Positions 24,418 to 33,126 of a DNA stretch of 53,505 nucleotides are shown piece after piece. The notes beneath the pieces were generated by a model that searched no databases, was not told the origin of the DNA, and saw only the letters and a list, made by a program, of their open reading frames with translations. Source of the stretch: Christensenella sp. UBA1685 (GTDB taxonomy: Bacteria > Bacillota > Clostridia > Christensenellales > CAG-138); assembly GCA_002320595.1 (NCBI GenBank), contig DCKB01000011.1:1-53505 (forward strand), written 5' to 3'. Both the position numbers and the translations under genes were made by a program. How positions within the stretch are numbered: the stretch's first letter is position 1; every line of letters begins with the position of its first letter.

Positions 24418-24777
24418 TCAGAACAGCATTTCCGCGAGCAGCAGCCCTGTCCCGTAAGAAAGTGTGTTGAACAACAGGGAGAGCGCGAAATAACGGCGCT
24501 GCTTCCCGCAGAGCTGCCGAAGCAGGAACCCTTCCCCCAAAACAACGGCGGCTTCCAAGAGCAATACTGCCGGGAGGGAGACGCCCGTCCCCGTGGCATA
24601 GTGCTTCGCATAAAGGATCAGGTTCAAAAACGGGTTGGTCAAAAGGTTGCAGAGGAGCAGCGCATGCTGTTCCTCTTTTTTTAGCCCACACAAATAAGCC
24701 GCGCCCGATTCAATCAGAATCGTGAGAATGAGCGGCACGGCATAGTATCCGAGCGTGAGTGCTGCTTCCCGAAGCAT
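24418..24777 (-). CDS. Small polytopic membrane protein, unknown
   Basis: 119 residues with four hydrophobic helices: LGYYAVPLILTILIESGAAYL, ALLLCNLLTNPFLNLILYA, LPAVLLLEAAVVLGEGFLL and YFALSLLFNTLSYGTGLLL. The pattern NxxTNPxxNL followed by ExxVxxxE is reminiscent of small membrane proteins found near cell-surface genes in gut Clostridia, but no function is known to me. It ends only 4 bases from the convergent propeller gene, with no terminator between. It is last in a minus-strand run with two smaller membrane proteins and an MFS transporter. Confidence 0.55.
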   Translation of the reverse strand: MLREAALTLGYYAVPLILTILIESGAAYLCGLKKEEQHALLLCNLLTNPFLNLILYAKHYATGTGVSLPAVLLLEAAVVLGEGFLLRQLCGKQRRYFALSLLFNTLSYGTGLLLAEMLF

Positions 24778-24783
24778 GCGCCT

Positions 24784-24936
24784 TTATTTCTTGCGGCGTT
24801 TCATTATGGCTTGGATGACGACAAGCACAACGAGGACGACCACTGCAATGCCGAGGAATATGCCGAACAGGGAACCGCCTCCAGCGGATTCCAGAATAGG
24901 GTCAGGCTCTGCGATGTCGAGTAAAACGGGATACAT
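24784..24936 (-). CDS. Tiny single-span membrane protein (tail-basic)
   Basis: 50 residues: an acidic/proline-containing N-terminus (MYPVLLDIAEPDPILES), one transmembrane helix (about 21-42, LFGIFLGIAVVVLVVLVV) and a lysine/arginine tail (MKRRKK). AGGAGG lies 11 bases before the ATG at 24936. It is paralogous in layout to the next gene upstream (complement 24965-25105): an aliphatic Leu/Phe-Gly-Ile helix ending in a poly-basic tail. Function unknown. The basic tail predicts the C-terminus inside the cell. Confidence 0.6.
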   Translation of the reverse strand: MYPVLLDIAEPDPILESAGGGSLFGIFLGIAVVVLVVLVVIQAIMKRRKK

Positions 24937-24964
24937 GATGACATAAACCTCCTGAAAATCAAAA

Positions 24965-25105
24965 TTATTTGCGCTTCTTTTTGGCGGCACGCAGGATGAA
25001 ATAGACCGCGAGCGCCACAACGGCTATGCCGAGCAGAACCGGCAATATGCCAAAGAGGAAAATCAAACGCGGTGCGGCAACATCCAGTGCAATGGAAAAT
25101 GGCAT
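24965..25105 (-). CDS. Tiny single-span membrane protein (tail-basic), paralogue
   Basis: 46 residues, MPFSIALDVAAPRLIFLFGI then a continuous helix and the tail AAKKKRK. AAAGGAGA lies 8 bases before the ATG at 25105. It shares with its neighbour a short Asp- and Pro-containing N-terminus, a helix rich in Gly-Ile-Ala-Val and a C-terminal basic cluster. The two genes are separated by 28 bases, as expected of a tandem duplication that has diverged. No family is recognised. Confidence 0.6.
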   Translation of the reverse strand: MPFSIALDVAAPRLIFLFGILPVLLGIAVVALAVYFILRAAKKKRK

Positions 25106-25144
25106 GACAGGCTTCTCCTTTGGAAACATCTTCAAATTAAATTG

Positions 25145-26194
25145 CTATTTATCATTTAAACGCAGCTCGGCTTCCTGCGGTTGCACCTGTTTTTCGTGCA
25201 GCGCGAAAAACAGCAGGAATGCCGCGCCGAGCGTGGATGCAAGCAATACCGGTACGGGGGCTTTATAGTTGTCCGGCAGGGCGTAAAGCGGCGCGCAGCC
25301 AAGGAACAGGAAAAGCGTTGTAAGGCCGAAACCAAATCCCATGGTTTCAGGCATGGCAGCCATCACAGCCGAAAGGGTGAGCGGCATCGCAAGGTTGAAC
25401 AGAAATACGCCTGCGTAGGTTGCATAGGAAGCGGGGAAAAAAGCCATCATCAGCCCTCCAAGCCCCACGCCGAGCAGGCCGATGACGCGCCAGGGAATCC
25501 TTTTCGCGAAGATGCCGCCGGAAAATTTGCCCAGGCAGGATGCAAAAGCGCCAAGAAGCACAAAAACAGGGGCGCCTGAAAGCGTTATAACAGTAAAACC
25601 TGCGAAGGAGCGAATGCCGATAGAAACAAGACAAAGCATGATTGCGGCAGCGCCGAGGTGTTCCATGGGCGATGGGGTGCGATTTGGAACGCAAGCGCGG
25701 GGTGCGCCCATACCGCAGAACCAGATGAAGCCGATGCAGGCAACAAGAAGGAACACGGCAGAAAACGGGGAAATGAGCATCCCCTTCCCGCAAGGCGTGC
25801 CGAGCGCAACTCCGAGCGCACCGGGGGCGACATACGCACCTGCGGAAAACGCATCGCCCGGACAGTGGCGCAGGGAAGTTACCGCACCGCCTACATGGAA
25901 CAACGCGTTGCCCAACCCGAGCAGGATCACGGAGGGTAAAGGAAACGCGCAAGCCAGCACGCCCCAGGCAACCAGCCCGCACCCGAGCACGGTAAAGGGG
26001 CGCGCATCATCCAGCCGGTCACAGAGCGCCCCGAGCGGCGCCTGCAGAGCAAAGGCCAGCGCGTTATAAAAGAGCACCATGAAGGCCGCGTTTTCTCCGC
26101 GCAGAGTGGAAACCCACAGGGCAAAGAAACAGGAAAAGTCCACTGCGAAGTGCGCAGCGGCATGCGCGGCGAGGCGGCGGGCGGCACGATGCAT
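25145..26194 (-). CDS. MFS-type transporter
   Basis: 349 residues with about ten hydrophobic helices, shorter than the usual twelve-helix MFS protein. The FYNALAFALQAPLGALCDRLDDARPF segment has the loop 2-3 pattern (GxxxDRxxxR) of the major facilitator superfamily. The second half contains GVGLGGLMMAFFPASYATYAG. Substrate unknown. AAGGAGA lies 6 bases before the ATG at 26194. A candidate extended -10 (TGATATACT, minus strand) lies at 26248-26240. It is first of a four-gene minus-strand run of membrane proteins. Confidence 0.75.
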   Translation of the reverse strand: MHRAARRLAAHAAAHFAVDFSCFFALWVSTLRGENAAFMVLFYNALAFALQAPLGALCDRLDDARPFTVLGCGLVAWGVLACAFPLPSVILLGLGNALFHVGGAVTSLRHCPGDAFSAGAYVAPGALGVALGTPCGKGMLISPFSAVFLLVACIGFIWFCGMGAPRACVPNRTPSPMEHLGAAAIMLCLVSIGIRSFAGFTVITLSGAPVFVLLGAFASCLGKFSGGIFAKRIPWRVIGLLGVGLGGLMMAFFPASYATYAGVFLFNLAMPLTLSAVMAAMPETMGFGFGLTTLFLFLGCAPLYALPDNYKAPVPVLLASTLGAAFLLFFALHEKQVQPQEAELRLNDK

Positions 26195-26239
26195 GGCAGA
26201 TCTCCTTAACGGCTTTTTGCCGGAAAAACGGTTTACTTC

Positions 26240-26248
26240 AGTATATCA
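26240..26248 (-). promoter_or_regulatory. Extended -10 promoter of the minus-strand membrane gene run
   Basis: TGATATACT on the minus strand is an extended -10 element about 46 bases upstream of the MFS start; the -35 region (TTCTTT) is weak. Confidence 0.4.
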
Positions 26249-26288
26249 TAAATCGTTTGTGAAAAGAATTTGAAATTCGCTGAAATGG

Positions 26289-26318
26289 TTGGCGTTTTGC
26301 TATGTTTTGCGGTAAGAT
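26289..26318 (+). promoter_or_regulatory. Candidate promoter of the ABC exporter operon
   Basis: TTGGCG (26289-26294) and TAAGAT (26313-26318) are 18 bases apart, ahead of the ATPase start at 26353. Confidence 0.4.
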
Positions 26319-26352
26319 TGAAGCGAAAGATGAAACCGGAGGAAAACGGGTT

Positions 26353-27054
26353 TTGGCATATATATCGCTTAAAAATGTAACGAAAACCTACCATATGGGG
26401 GAAGTTACCATCAAAGCGCTTTCGGGCGTGGATTTTGAAATGGAAAAGGGCGAGCTCTGCGTAGTTGTTGGCCCCTCAGGTGCAGGCAAAACAACGCTGT
26501 TGAACATTCTGGGCGGCATGGACAGCTGCACTTCGGGCGAGATTGTCGTGGATGGGGCGCACATTGAAGCATATGACCGGCAGAAGCTGACCGGTTACCG
26601 GCGGGATACGGTTGGCTTCGTGTTCCAGTTTTATAATTTGGTGCAGAACCTGACGGCGCTTGAAAACGTTGAGCTTGCAGCGCAGATTTGCCGCGAGCCG
26701 CTCCCCGCAGAAACGGTTCTCCGGGAGGTGGGGCTTGGCGAACGGCTTTCCAATTTTCCGGCGCAGCTTTCCGGCGGGGAGCAGCAGCGCGTAGCGATTG
26801 CACGCGCGCTTGCAAAGAACCCGAAGCTTATGCTGTGTGATGAGCCCACCGGCGCGCTCGATTATCAAACGGGAAAACAGGTGCTCAAGCTCCTGCAGGA
26901 CACCTGCCGCAAGGCAGGCATGACGGTGATTATCATCACCCATAACTCCGCCATTGCGCCGATGGCAGACCGAATCGTGCATGTGAAAAACGGGACGGTC
27001 GCCTCCATGGAGATCAATCAAATTCCGACTCCGGTGGAAAAGATCGAATGGTGA
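26353..27054 (+). CDS. ABC transporter ATP-binding protein (MacB/LolD-type)
   Basis: 233 residues with a complete nucleotide-binding domain: Walker A GPSGAGKTT (40-48), Q loop VFQFYNLVQNLTALENV, signature LSGGEQQR (139-146), Walker B LMLCDEPTGALD (159-170) and the switch His in IIITHN. The LTALENV and EPTGALD motifs place it with FtsE/MacB/LolD-type ATPases, which pair with FtsX-like permeases. The start is taken as TTG 26353 with GGAGG 10 bases upstream, giving the usual MAYISLKNVTKTY opening; an ATG at 26302 would add 17 atypical residues. The permease gene starts 4 bases after the stop. Confidence 0.92.
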   Translation: MAYISLKNVTKTYHMGEVTIKALSGVDFEMEKGELCVVVGPSGAGKTTLLNILGGMDSCTSGEIVVDGAHIEAYDRQKLTGYRRDTVGFVFQFYNLVQNLTALENVELAAQICREPLPAETVLREVGLGERLSNFPAQLSGGEQQRVAIARALAKNPKLMLCDEPTGALDYQTGKQVLKLLQDTCRKAGMTVIIITHNSAIAPMADRIVHVKNGTVASMEINQIPTPVEKIEW

Positions 27055-27058
27055 TCCT

Positions 27059-29572
27059 ATGCTGAAAAAGGGCCTTCTGGTCAAAAACCTGCTTTTTGAA
27101 ATCTGGAAAACGCGTACGCGCTATCTTTCTATTTTTGCAATCAGCGCGCTGGGGGTCGCTTTCTTTGCCGGCATCCGCGCCACCAGCCCGGACATGAAAG
27201 ATGCGGGCGATGCACTGTTTAACGCAAGCAACCTTTCGGATATTACGGTGATGTCCACCGCCGGGCTCACGCCGGATGATATCGAGGCACTGCGGGGTAT
27301 TGAGGGCGTTGAAGCGGTTTCGCCGGGGCTGTTTGTGGATGCAATGATGCGCACGGGGGGCGATGAGGAAAAGAACGTGCGCCTGCTTTCCATGCCGATT
27401 CAGGAGAAGAAAGCATATGGACAACTCATCGACATGCTCCCTTCCTACGACATCAACCCCGCACCGGAATATGAAATGAACGCGCTCGAACTCAAGGAAG
27501 GGCGTTTGCCTGTTTCGGACAAGGAAACGGCGCTGGATGTGAAGCTGCAGGAAGAAGCAGGGATTGCTCTTGGCGATTATGTGGCTTTTGAAACAAGCGG
27601 CGGCACAGCGTCGCTGCGCGTGGTCGGCTTTGTATACAGCCCGAAATATGTGAGCGTTTTTGAACGCGGCCTCAGCACCATTGGAAACGGGAACTGCGCA
27701 GGGTTTGCATATGCCTCCGGCAATGCGCTCACGCGCCTCGGCACAAAGCTGCCGATTCTCGGCCTGCTTTCCACAGTGTATACAGAGGCTGACATTGTAA
27801 TCAGCGGCAAAGAAGGGATTTCGGCCTTTTCCGATGCGTATGAAGCGCTGGTCGATGCGGTAAGCACGCGTATTGAAGCCTATGCGGAAACGACTTCCGG
27901 CACATGGTATATTCAGGACCGCACCTCTAACCCCGGTTATTCGGATTATTCCGAAAACACGGAGCGCATTGCCGCTGTGGGCGATGTGTTCCCGGTGATT
28001 TTTTTCATCGTTGCAGCGCTTGTAAGCCTTACGACCATGACGCGCATGGTGGAGGAACAGCGCATCGAAATGGGCACGCTCAAGGCGCTGGGGTACAGCA
28101 CGGCTGCAATCATGATGAAATACGTGGTTTATTCCATCAGCGCCTGCGTCCTCGGGGGCTTTCTTGGCGCGGTAATCGGGTTTTGGCTGCTGCCGTATGT
28201 AATCATCTCCGCATATTCGATCATGTACCGCCTGCCAAGCTTTGCAACGCCCTATCGTGTGGATATTGCAAGCGTTGCGATTATTGCGGCGATGGCCTGC
28301 ACCGGCCTTGCGACCATTGCAGCATCGGCATCCGCGCTCCGGGAAGTTCCGGCAACACTGATGCGCCCCAAGGCGCCCAAGGCCGGCAAACGTGTTCTGC
28401 TCGAACGCGCCGGTTTTATCTGGAAACGCCTCAATTTTACCATGAAGGTGACCGTGCGCAATATATTCCGCTATAAAAAACGTTTTTTCATGAGCGTAAT
28501 CGGGATCGCGGGAAGCTGCTCGCTGCTGGTGACGGGGTTTGGCATTCAGGATTCCATCTTCGGCATTGCGGAATACCAGTTCAACGACATTTGGAAAATG
28601 GACATTCAGGCGTATACGTATGACAGCATGCCGCTTGAGGAACTGCAAAACCTTGCGGCGGACAGCGAAGCCGCTTCCCACTTCCGTTCGGTGATGTTTT
28701 GCTACGACACGGTATGCGATGCGGAAAGCGGCGATGCACGTACCGGAAACGTGCATGTGCTTGGCGTGCGGGAGTATGCTGAGATGGAGGACAAAATCCG
28801 CCTGCACAGCAGCGGAACGGAAGTGCCGCTGACAGACGGGGGTGCGGTTATCACCAAAAAGCTTGCGGAACTGACCGGTGTGGATGCGGGCGACACGCTG
28901 CGCATCTATTCCGGCGCACAGGCCTATGACGTGTTGGTGGCAGGCATCGCCGACAATTACGTTTATCATTACGTGTATATGACCGCCGCTTACTATGAGC
29001 AGGTATTTGGAAAACCAATGGAATATAATGCGTTTATGGTGAACCTTGACGACAATGCGACGGAAGGCGATATGGACGCAATCTCGGAGGCGCTGCTGAC
29101 GGACAGCCGCGTTTATACCGTGATGACACTCACGAGCATTTACGATTCCATTATGGATTCCCTGAGCATTTTGGATTACATCGTGATCGTGCTGATTGCG
29201 GGCTCCGCACTTCTCACGTTCGTTGTGATGCTCAACCTGACGAACATCAACCTCGGGGAACGCAAACGCGAGCTTGCGACGCTGCGCGTGCTTGGCTTTT
29301 ACGATAAAGAAATGTACGATTATGTGTTTCGCGAAAACAATGCGCTTGCGGCCATTGGCGCGGCTGCGGGGCTGGTGCTCGGGAAATTCATGCATGCTTT
29401 TGTCATTCGCACCTGCGAGGTAGATATGGTTATGTTCGTGCGTTCGGCAAACGCGATGAGCTTTGTATATTCGTTCGTGCTTACAGTGGTGTTTTCCCTT
29501 TGTGTGAACCTGATGATGCGCAGAAAGGTCCGCGCGATCGATATGGTGGAATCCCTGAAGAGCGCGGAATAA
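27059..29572 (+). CDS. FtsX-family ABC transporter permease
   Basis: 837 residues. It has an N-terminal membrane helix (about 20-40), a large extracytoplasmic region (about 45-310), a first FtsX core (about 315-430; VSLTTMTRMVEEQRIEMGTLKALGY), another membrane anchor and outside region (about 465-690), and a second FtsX core (about 690-820; LNLTNINLGERKRELATLRVLGFY). The duplicated REL/EMGTL-(K/R)-LG-(F/Y) motif is the coupling helix of MacB-like mechanotransmission permeases. Such proteins export peptides or lipids or pull substrates across the envelope without transporting through the membrane themselves. It works with the preceding ATPase and possibly the following secreted protein. Confidence 0.9.
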   Translation: MLKKGLLVKNLLFEIWKTRTRYLSIFAISALGVAFFAGIRATSPDMKDAGDALFNASNLSDITVMSTAGLTPDDIEALRGIEGVEAVSPGLFVDAMMRTGGDEEKNVRLLSMPIQEKKAYGQLIDMLPSYDINPAPEYEMNALELKEGRLPVSDKETALDVKLQEEAGIALGDYVAFETSGGTASLRVVGFVYSPKYVSVFERGLSTIGNGNCAGFAYASGNALTRLGTKLPILGLLSTVYTEADIVISGKEGISAFSDAYEALVDAVSTRIEAYAETTSGTWYIQDRTSNPGYSDYSENTERIAAVGDVFPVIFFIVAALVSLTTMTRMVEEQRIEMGTLKALGYSTAAIMMKYVVYSISACVLGGFLGAVIGFWLLPYVIISAYSIMYRLPSFATPYRVDIASVAIIAAMACTGLATIAASASALREVPATLMRPKAPKAGKRVLLERAGFIWKRLNFTMKVTVRNIFRYKKRFFMSVIGIAGSCSLLVTGFGIQDSIFGIAEYQFNDIWKMDIQAYTYDSMPLEELQNLAADSEAASHFRSVMFCYDTVCDAESGDARTGNVHVLGVREYAEMEDKIRLHSSGTEVPLTDGGAVITKKLAELTGVDAGDTLRIYSGAQAYDVLVAGIADNYVYHYVYMTAAYYEQVFGKPMEYNAFMVNLDDNATEGDMDAISEALLTDSRVYTVMTLTSIYDSIMDSLSILDYIVIVLIAGSALLTFVVMLNLTNINLGERKRELATLRVLGFYDKEMYDYVFRENNALAAIGAAAGLVLGKFMHAFVIRTCEVDMVMFVRSANAMSFVYSFVLTVVFSLCVNLMMRRKVRAIDMVESLKSAE

Positions 29573-29587
29573 AGGAGTGAAAGGACA

Positions 29588-31489
29588 ATGAAGAAAACTA
29601 CGAGAATCCTGTGCCTTGCAATTGCGGCGGTGTTTGTGGTTTCGCTGCTGTTTTCAATTGCAATGAGCATTGCATATGCAGAGGAAGATACATCCGCCTC
29701 CTCCCGCGGAGAAACTGTATATGTTACGGCGGACGCAAACGGAACCATCGAGAGCGTGATTTCCAGCGTATACCTTGGAAATGATCAAAAGCGGGAGACG
29801 GTTACGGATTACACCAGCCTTACGGACATCAAGGCGATCACCACAAATGAACCTCCCGCTATTTCGGGCGATGCGGTGACGTTTGCCGCTGCGGGCGAGG
29901 ATGTTTCCTATCAGGGCACGGCAAACGCGGAAGATCTGCCGTTTATGGTGCATTTTACCTACTTCCTGAACGGGAAGCAGATTGCCCCCGAGGATCTTGC
30001 CGGAAAAAGCGGCCGTGTGCGCATTGAGATCGCCACAGAAAACCGTCTGAAGCGCACATATGAGGTGGATGGGGAACAGGTGGAGCTTTATGTGCCGTTT
30101 TCCATCATAGGGATGCTGACGCTGGACGAAAGCTTCACCGGAATTACTGCACAAAACGCCAAAATCTCTGTACAGGCCGGCCAGGTTACGGTGCTTTGCG
30201 TTCTGCTGCCCGGTCTGAAGGAAAGCCTCGGCCTGCAGGAGAACAACGAAAAGATCAGCGATACACTTACCATCGAGGCCACGGTGAAGGACTTCAACTT
30301 CGATGGGGGGATGTTCATCGGCATGACAGGCATCGTGGATCAAAACGACCTTTCCGGCATTGAAGATGTGGAAGAACTGATGCGTGCTTTGACCGAGCTC
30401 AACGACGCGGCAAGCCAGCTTTACCGCGGTGCGCGCAGGCTGGACAAAGCAGCAGAAGCGTATGCAGAGGGCGTGAGGGCCTATGCGGAAGGCATAGCGC
30501 AAGCGGCGGAAGGAGCGGGTGCGCTCACGGATGGGGTGTCCGAACTTTACAAAGGCGCGGACCAGCTTGCCGGAGGCTCTGGTGAGATTACAGGCGGGCT
30601 GGAATCTCTTGCCGCTGAGTTGAATAAGCTCAAGGCGGCTTTGGATACGATTGAAAGCGGCCAGGTAGACGAGGCGCTGTATTCGTTTTTGGTTTCCTGG
30701 GCAGTGGAGGCTGCACAAAAAACGTTGGATGCATACAACGCAGAGCTGAGAGACAGGCTTCGTGCGCAGCTTGAGGCAGCGATGCCGGATGCAACGCCGG
30801 AGGAAATCGAGGCGATTGTGGATGCGGTAATTCCTGTGGGCGCAACGGTCCCTAAACCGGAGCTTACAGACGAACAAAAAGCGGAGATTGCGGCCAAAGT
30901 ATCGGAAATCATTCAGAAATCAAACAATACACAGGAGATCATTGCAAAGTTTGAAGCGCTGATCAGCGGCGTGAATCAGCTCGCGGATGGCTCCTCGCAG
31001 GTGACGGATGGGCTTTATGCGCTTACGGGCGGCCTGCGGCAGTTAAAAGAAGGGCTCAGTGAGTTTGAGAATGGAGCAGCGGCGCTGCAGGAGAACGGAG
31101 CAACGCTTTCGGAGGGCGCAGATTCGCTTGCAAGCGGCATTGGGAAGATCGCAAGCGGGCTTCGTTCGTTGGCAAACGATGGCATGCAGCGCATTGTGGA
31201 TGAAACGGCTGAGATCGACATTACGCTTTCCCGAAAGGACGCGCTGATCGCTTTATCACAGTCATACAGCTCATTTTCTGCAACGCGGGAACCGGAGGAT
31301 GGCGCGGTGCAGTTTGTGCTGTCGGTAGACGGCATAGAGGAGGAGCTCCCCATTGCGCCTTCCCCTACGCCGGGCGAGGATGAAAACGTGCCTGCGGACA
31401 CGGAAAAAACGGAAGAACGCGGTTTTTTTGAACGCATCGGCGAATGGTTCGAAGGGATTTTTGCAAGCGTGAAGGGATGGTTTGACTGA
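29588..31489 (+). CDS. Secreted YhgE-like coiled protein
   Basis: 633 residues: signal peptide (1-32), a strand-rich domain (about 40-250), then repeated helical units of the form L..GA..L..G...L..G (about 270-350 and 455-540), the hallmark of YhgE/Pip-type extracellular stalks. Unlike YhgE it has no C-terminal membrane domain; it ends with an acidic Thr/Glu linker and an amphipathic GFFERIGEWFEGIFASVKGW helix. AAAGGAG precedes the ATG. It is 15 bases after the permease gene, so it is probably the extracellular partner of the ABC complex. Confidence 0.72.
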   Translation: MKKTTRILCLAIAAVFVVSLLFSIAMSIAYAEEDTSASSRGETVYVTADANGTIESVISSVYLGNDQKRETVTDYTSLTDIKAITTNEPPAISGDAVTFAAAGEDVSYQGTANAEDLPFMVHFTYFLNGKQIAPEDLAGKSGRVRIEIATENRLKRTYEVDGEQVELYVPFSIIGMLTLDESFTGITAQNAKISVQAGQVTVLCVLLPGLKESLGLQENNEKISDTLTIEATVKDFNFDGGMFIGMTGIVDQNDLSGIEDVEELMRALTELNDAASQLYRGARRLDKAAEAYAEGVRAYAEGIAQAAEGAGALTDGVSELYKGADQLAGGSGEITGGLESLAAELNKLKAALDTIESGQVDEALYSFLVSWAVEAAQKTLDAYNAELRDRLRAQLEAAMPDATPEEIEAIVDAVIPVGATVPKPELTDEQKAEIAAKVSEIIQKSNNTQEIIAKFEALISGVNQLADGSSQVTDGLYALTGGLRQLKEGLSEFENGAAALQENGATLSEGADSLASGIGKIASGLRSLANDGMQRIVDETAEIDITLSRKDALIALSQSYSSFSATREPEDGAVQFVLSVDGIEEELPIAPSPTPGEDENVPADTEKTEERGFFERIGEWFEGIFASVKGWFD

Positions 31490-31586
31490 ACGCCGGAATG
31501 CAGCGCGTTTTTGCCGCGCGCAAACTCCGCGGCCTTTCGGCGGGCTGCAGCGGGCGAAAGCGCCCTTTCGTGCGCGTCCCGGTATA

Positions 31587-31595
31587 TGCTATAAT
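31587..31595 (+). promoter_or_regulatory. Extended -10 promoter of rbgA
   Basis: TGCTATAAT at 31587-31595 is a near-perfect extended -10 element 43 bases before the rbgA start; the -35 is weak. A small GGGCG/CGCCC hairpin followed by TTTCG lies just upstream (31552-31568) and may end the previous message. Confidence 0.55.
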
Positions 31596-31637
31596 AAAAC
31601 CGGATTTTAACTGCAAATAAAACCTTGCGGAGGAAAG

Positions 31638-32507
31638 ATGCTCATACAATGGTATCCGGGGCATATGGCGAAGGCGCGCCGCATGCTCGTTGAAAACCTG
31701 AAGCTCATTGACGTGGTGGTTGAACTCGTTGATGCGCGTGCGCCGCGCGCCACGCGCAATCCCGATTTTGATGATTTGTTTTCAGCAAAACGGCGCGTGA
31801 TCCTGCTCAATAAAAGCGATCTGGCCTCGCCTGCGGCCACAAAGGCGTGGGTGGAACACTATCGGGAAAATGGGATCAGCGCCATCGATTTTTTTGCCAC
31901 GAATTCTGCCAAACGCAAAGCGGCGGTGGAACTGATCGAAAACGCTGCGTCCGAAAAAGTGAAACGTATGCGGGAAAAGGGGGTTGCAAAGGTCGTCCGC
32001 GCGATGGTGGTAGGTATTCCAAACGTGGGGAAATCTACGTTTATCAACCGCATCGCAGGCGCTTCCCGTGCGCAGGTTGGGGACAAGCCCGGCGTAACAA
32101 AGGGAAAGCAATGGGTGAAGATTTCGCCCTATCTTGAGCTGATGGACACGCCCGGCCTTCTTTGGCCAAAGCTTGAGGATGAATATCTTGCGAGGCACCT
32201 TGCATTCATCGGTTCCATTAAGGACGACATCATGGATGTGGAGCGCCTTGCAGGCGCATTGCTTGCGGAATTGGCTGCGCTCTGTCCGGATGAACTGAGC
32301 GCACGCTATAAATTGGCCCAATCCGGTATGAGCGGCGAGGAACTGCTTGTTGCTGTAAGCCGCAGCCGCAGCTTCCTGCTTTCGGGCGGCGAAGCGGATA
32401 CAGAGCGGGCGGCACGCATTGTTCTGGATGAATATCGTGCGGGCAAAATCGCGCGCGTTACGCTCGACAGCGTTTCGGAGGAAAAGGAAAATGGCGCGGC
32501 GGAGTGA
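31638..32507 (+). CDS. rbgA: Ribosome biogenesis GTPase RbgA (YlqF)
   Basis: 289 residues, a circularly permuted GTPase: the G4 motif NKSD (58-61) comes before G1 GIPNVGKST (126-134), G2 PGVT (151-154) and G3 DTPG (170-173). The N-terminus MLIQWYPGHMAKARR is the RbgA signature. A C-terminal RNA-binding domain follows. It is needed for a late step in 50S subunit assembly. GGAGG precedes the ATG. It overlaps rnhB by 17 bases, the standard Firmicutes arrangement. Confidence 0.95.
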   Translation: MLIQWYPGHMAKARRMLVENLKLIDVVVELVDARAPRATRNPDFDDLFSAKRRVILLNKSDLASPAATKAWVEHYRENGISAIDFFATNSAKRKAAVELIENAASEKVKRMREKGVAKVVRAMVVGIPNVGKSTFINRIAGASRAQVGDKPGVTKGKQWVKISPYLELMDTPGLLWPKLEDEYLARHLAFIGSIKDDIMDVERLAGALLAELAALCPDELSARYKLAQSGMSGEELLVAVSRSRSFLLSGGEADTERAARIVLDEYRAGKIARVTLDSVSEEKENGAAE

Positions 32508-33126
32508 GAGGGAACGCCTCCAGGAGCTGACGCGCATGGAACGCAAATTCTGGGAAAAGGAGATTTTCCCGGCAGGGATGGACGAGGCCGGCCGGGGCCC
32601 GCTTGCAGGCCCAGTGGTTGCGGCCTGTGTGATCCTGCCGCCTGCGCCGCTCATTGAATCTGTGAACGATTCAAAAAAGGTTTCGGAACGCCGGCGCGAG
32701 ATGCTTGCTCCCATCATTCGGGAAACTGCGCTTGCAGTAGGGATCGGCTGGGTGGATGAGCGGGAGATTGACCGAAGGAATATCCTTGAGGCCACAAAGA
32801 CCGCATTTGCACGCGCCTACGAGGCGATGGACAGCCCTTGTGCGCATGTGCTGGTGGACGCGATGAGCGGCCTTGCCATTCCGGCGGAGCAGCATGCGCT
32901 CATTCACGGCGATGCGCTGTCTTATTTGATCGCTGCGGCTTCCATTGTGGCAAAGGTGGAGCGCGATGGATACATGCGGCGCATGGATGAAGCGTATCCG
33001 CACTATGGCTTTGCAAAAAACAAGGGCTATGGTACAGCGGAGCACATTGCAGCCATCAGGAAGTATGGCCCTTGCCCGCTGCACCGGCGCAGCTTCCTCA
33101 AAAACATCCTCGGAGGCGGCGCATGA
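32491..33126 (+). CDS. rnhB: Ribonuclease HII
   Basis: 211 residues. The catalytic motif AGMDEAGRGPLAGPVVAA (28-45; Asp31, Glu32) is intact, with further family motifs NDSKKVSERRRE, VDAM, HGDALSYLIAAASIVAKVERD and YPHYGFAKNKGYGT. It cleaves RNA in RNA-DNA hybrids and at single ribonucleotides. The ATG at 32491 follows GGAGGAAAAGG; the frame extends upstream inside rbgA but is not likely translated. The stop overlaps yraN by ATGA. Confidence 0.95.
   Translation: MARRSERERLQELTRMERKFWEKEIFPAGMDEAGRGPLAGPVVAACVILPPAPLIESVNDSKKVSERRREMLAPIIRETALAVGIGWVDEREIDRRNILEATKTAFARAYEAMDSPCAHVLVDAMSGLAIPAEQHALIHGDALSYLIAAASIVAKVERDGYMRRMDEAYPHYGFAKNKGYGTAEHIAAIRKYGPCPLHRRSFLKNILGGGA

Noticed and set aside
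27014..29395. A 793-codon minus-strand open frame
   Set aside because: It is antisense to the ABC permease gene, is rich in His/Arg/Cys and has no domain. It arises from codon bias in the opposite strand.
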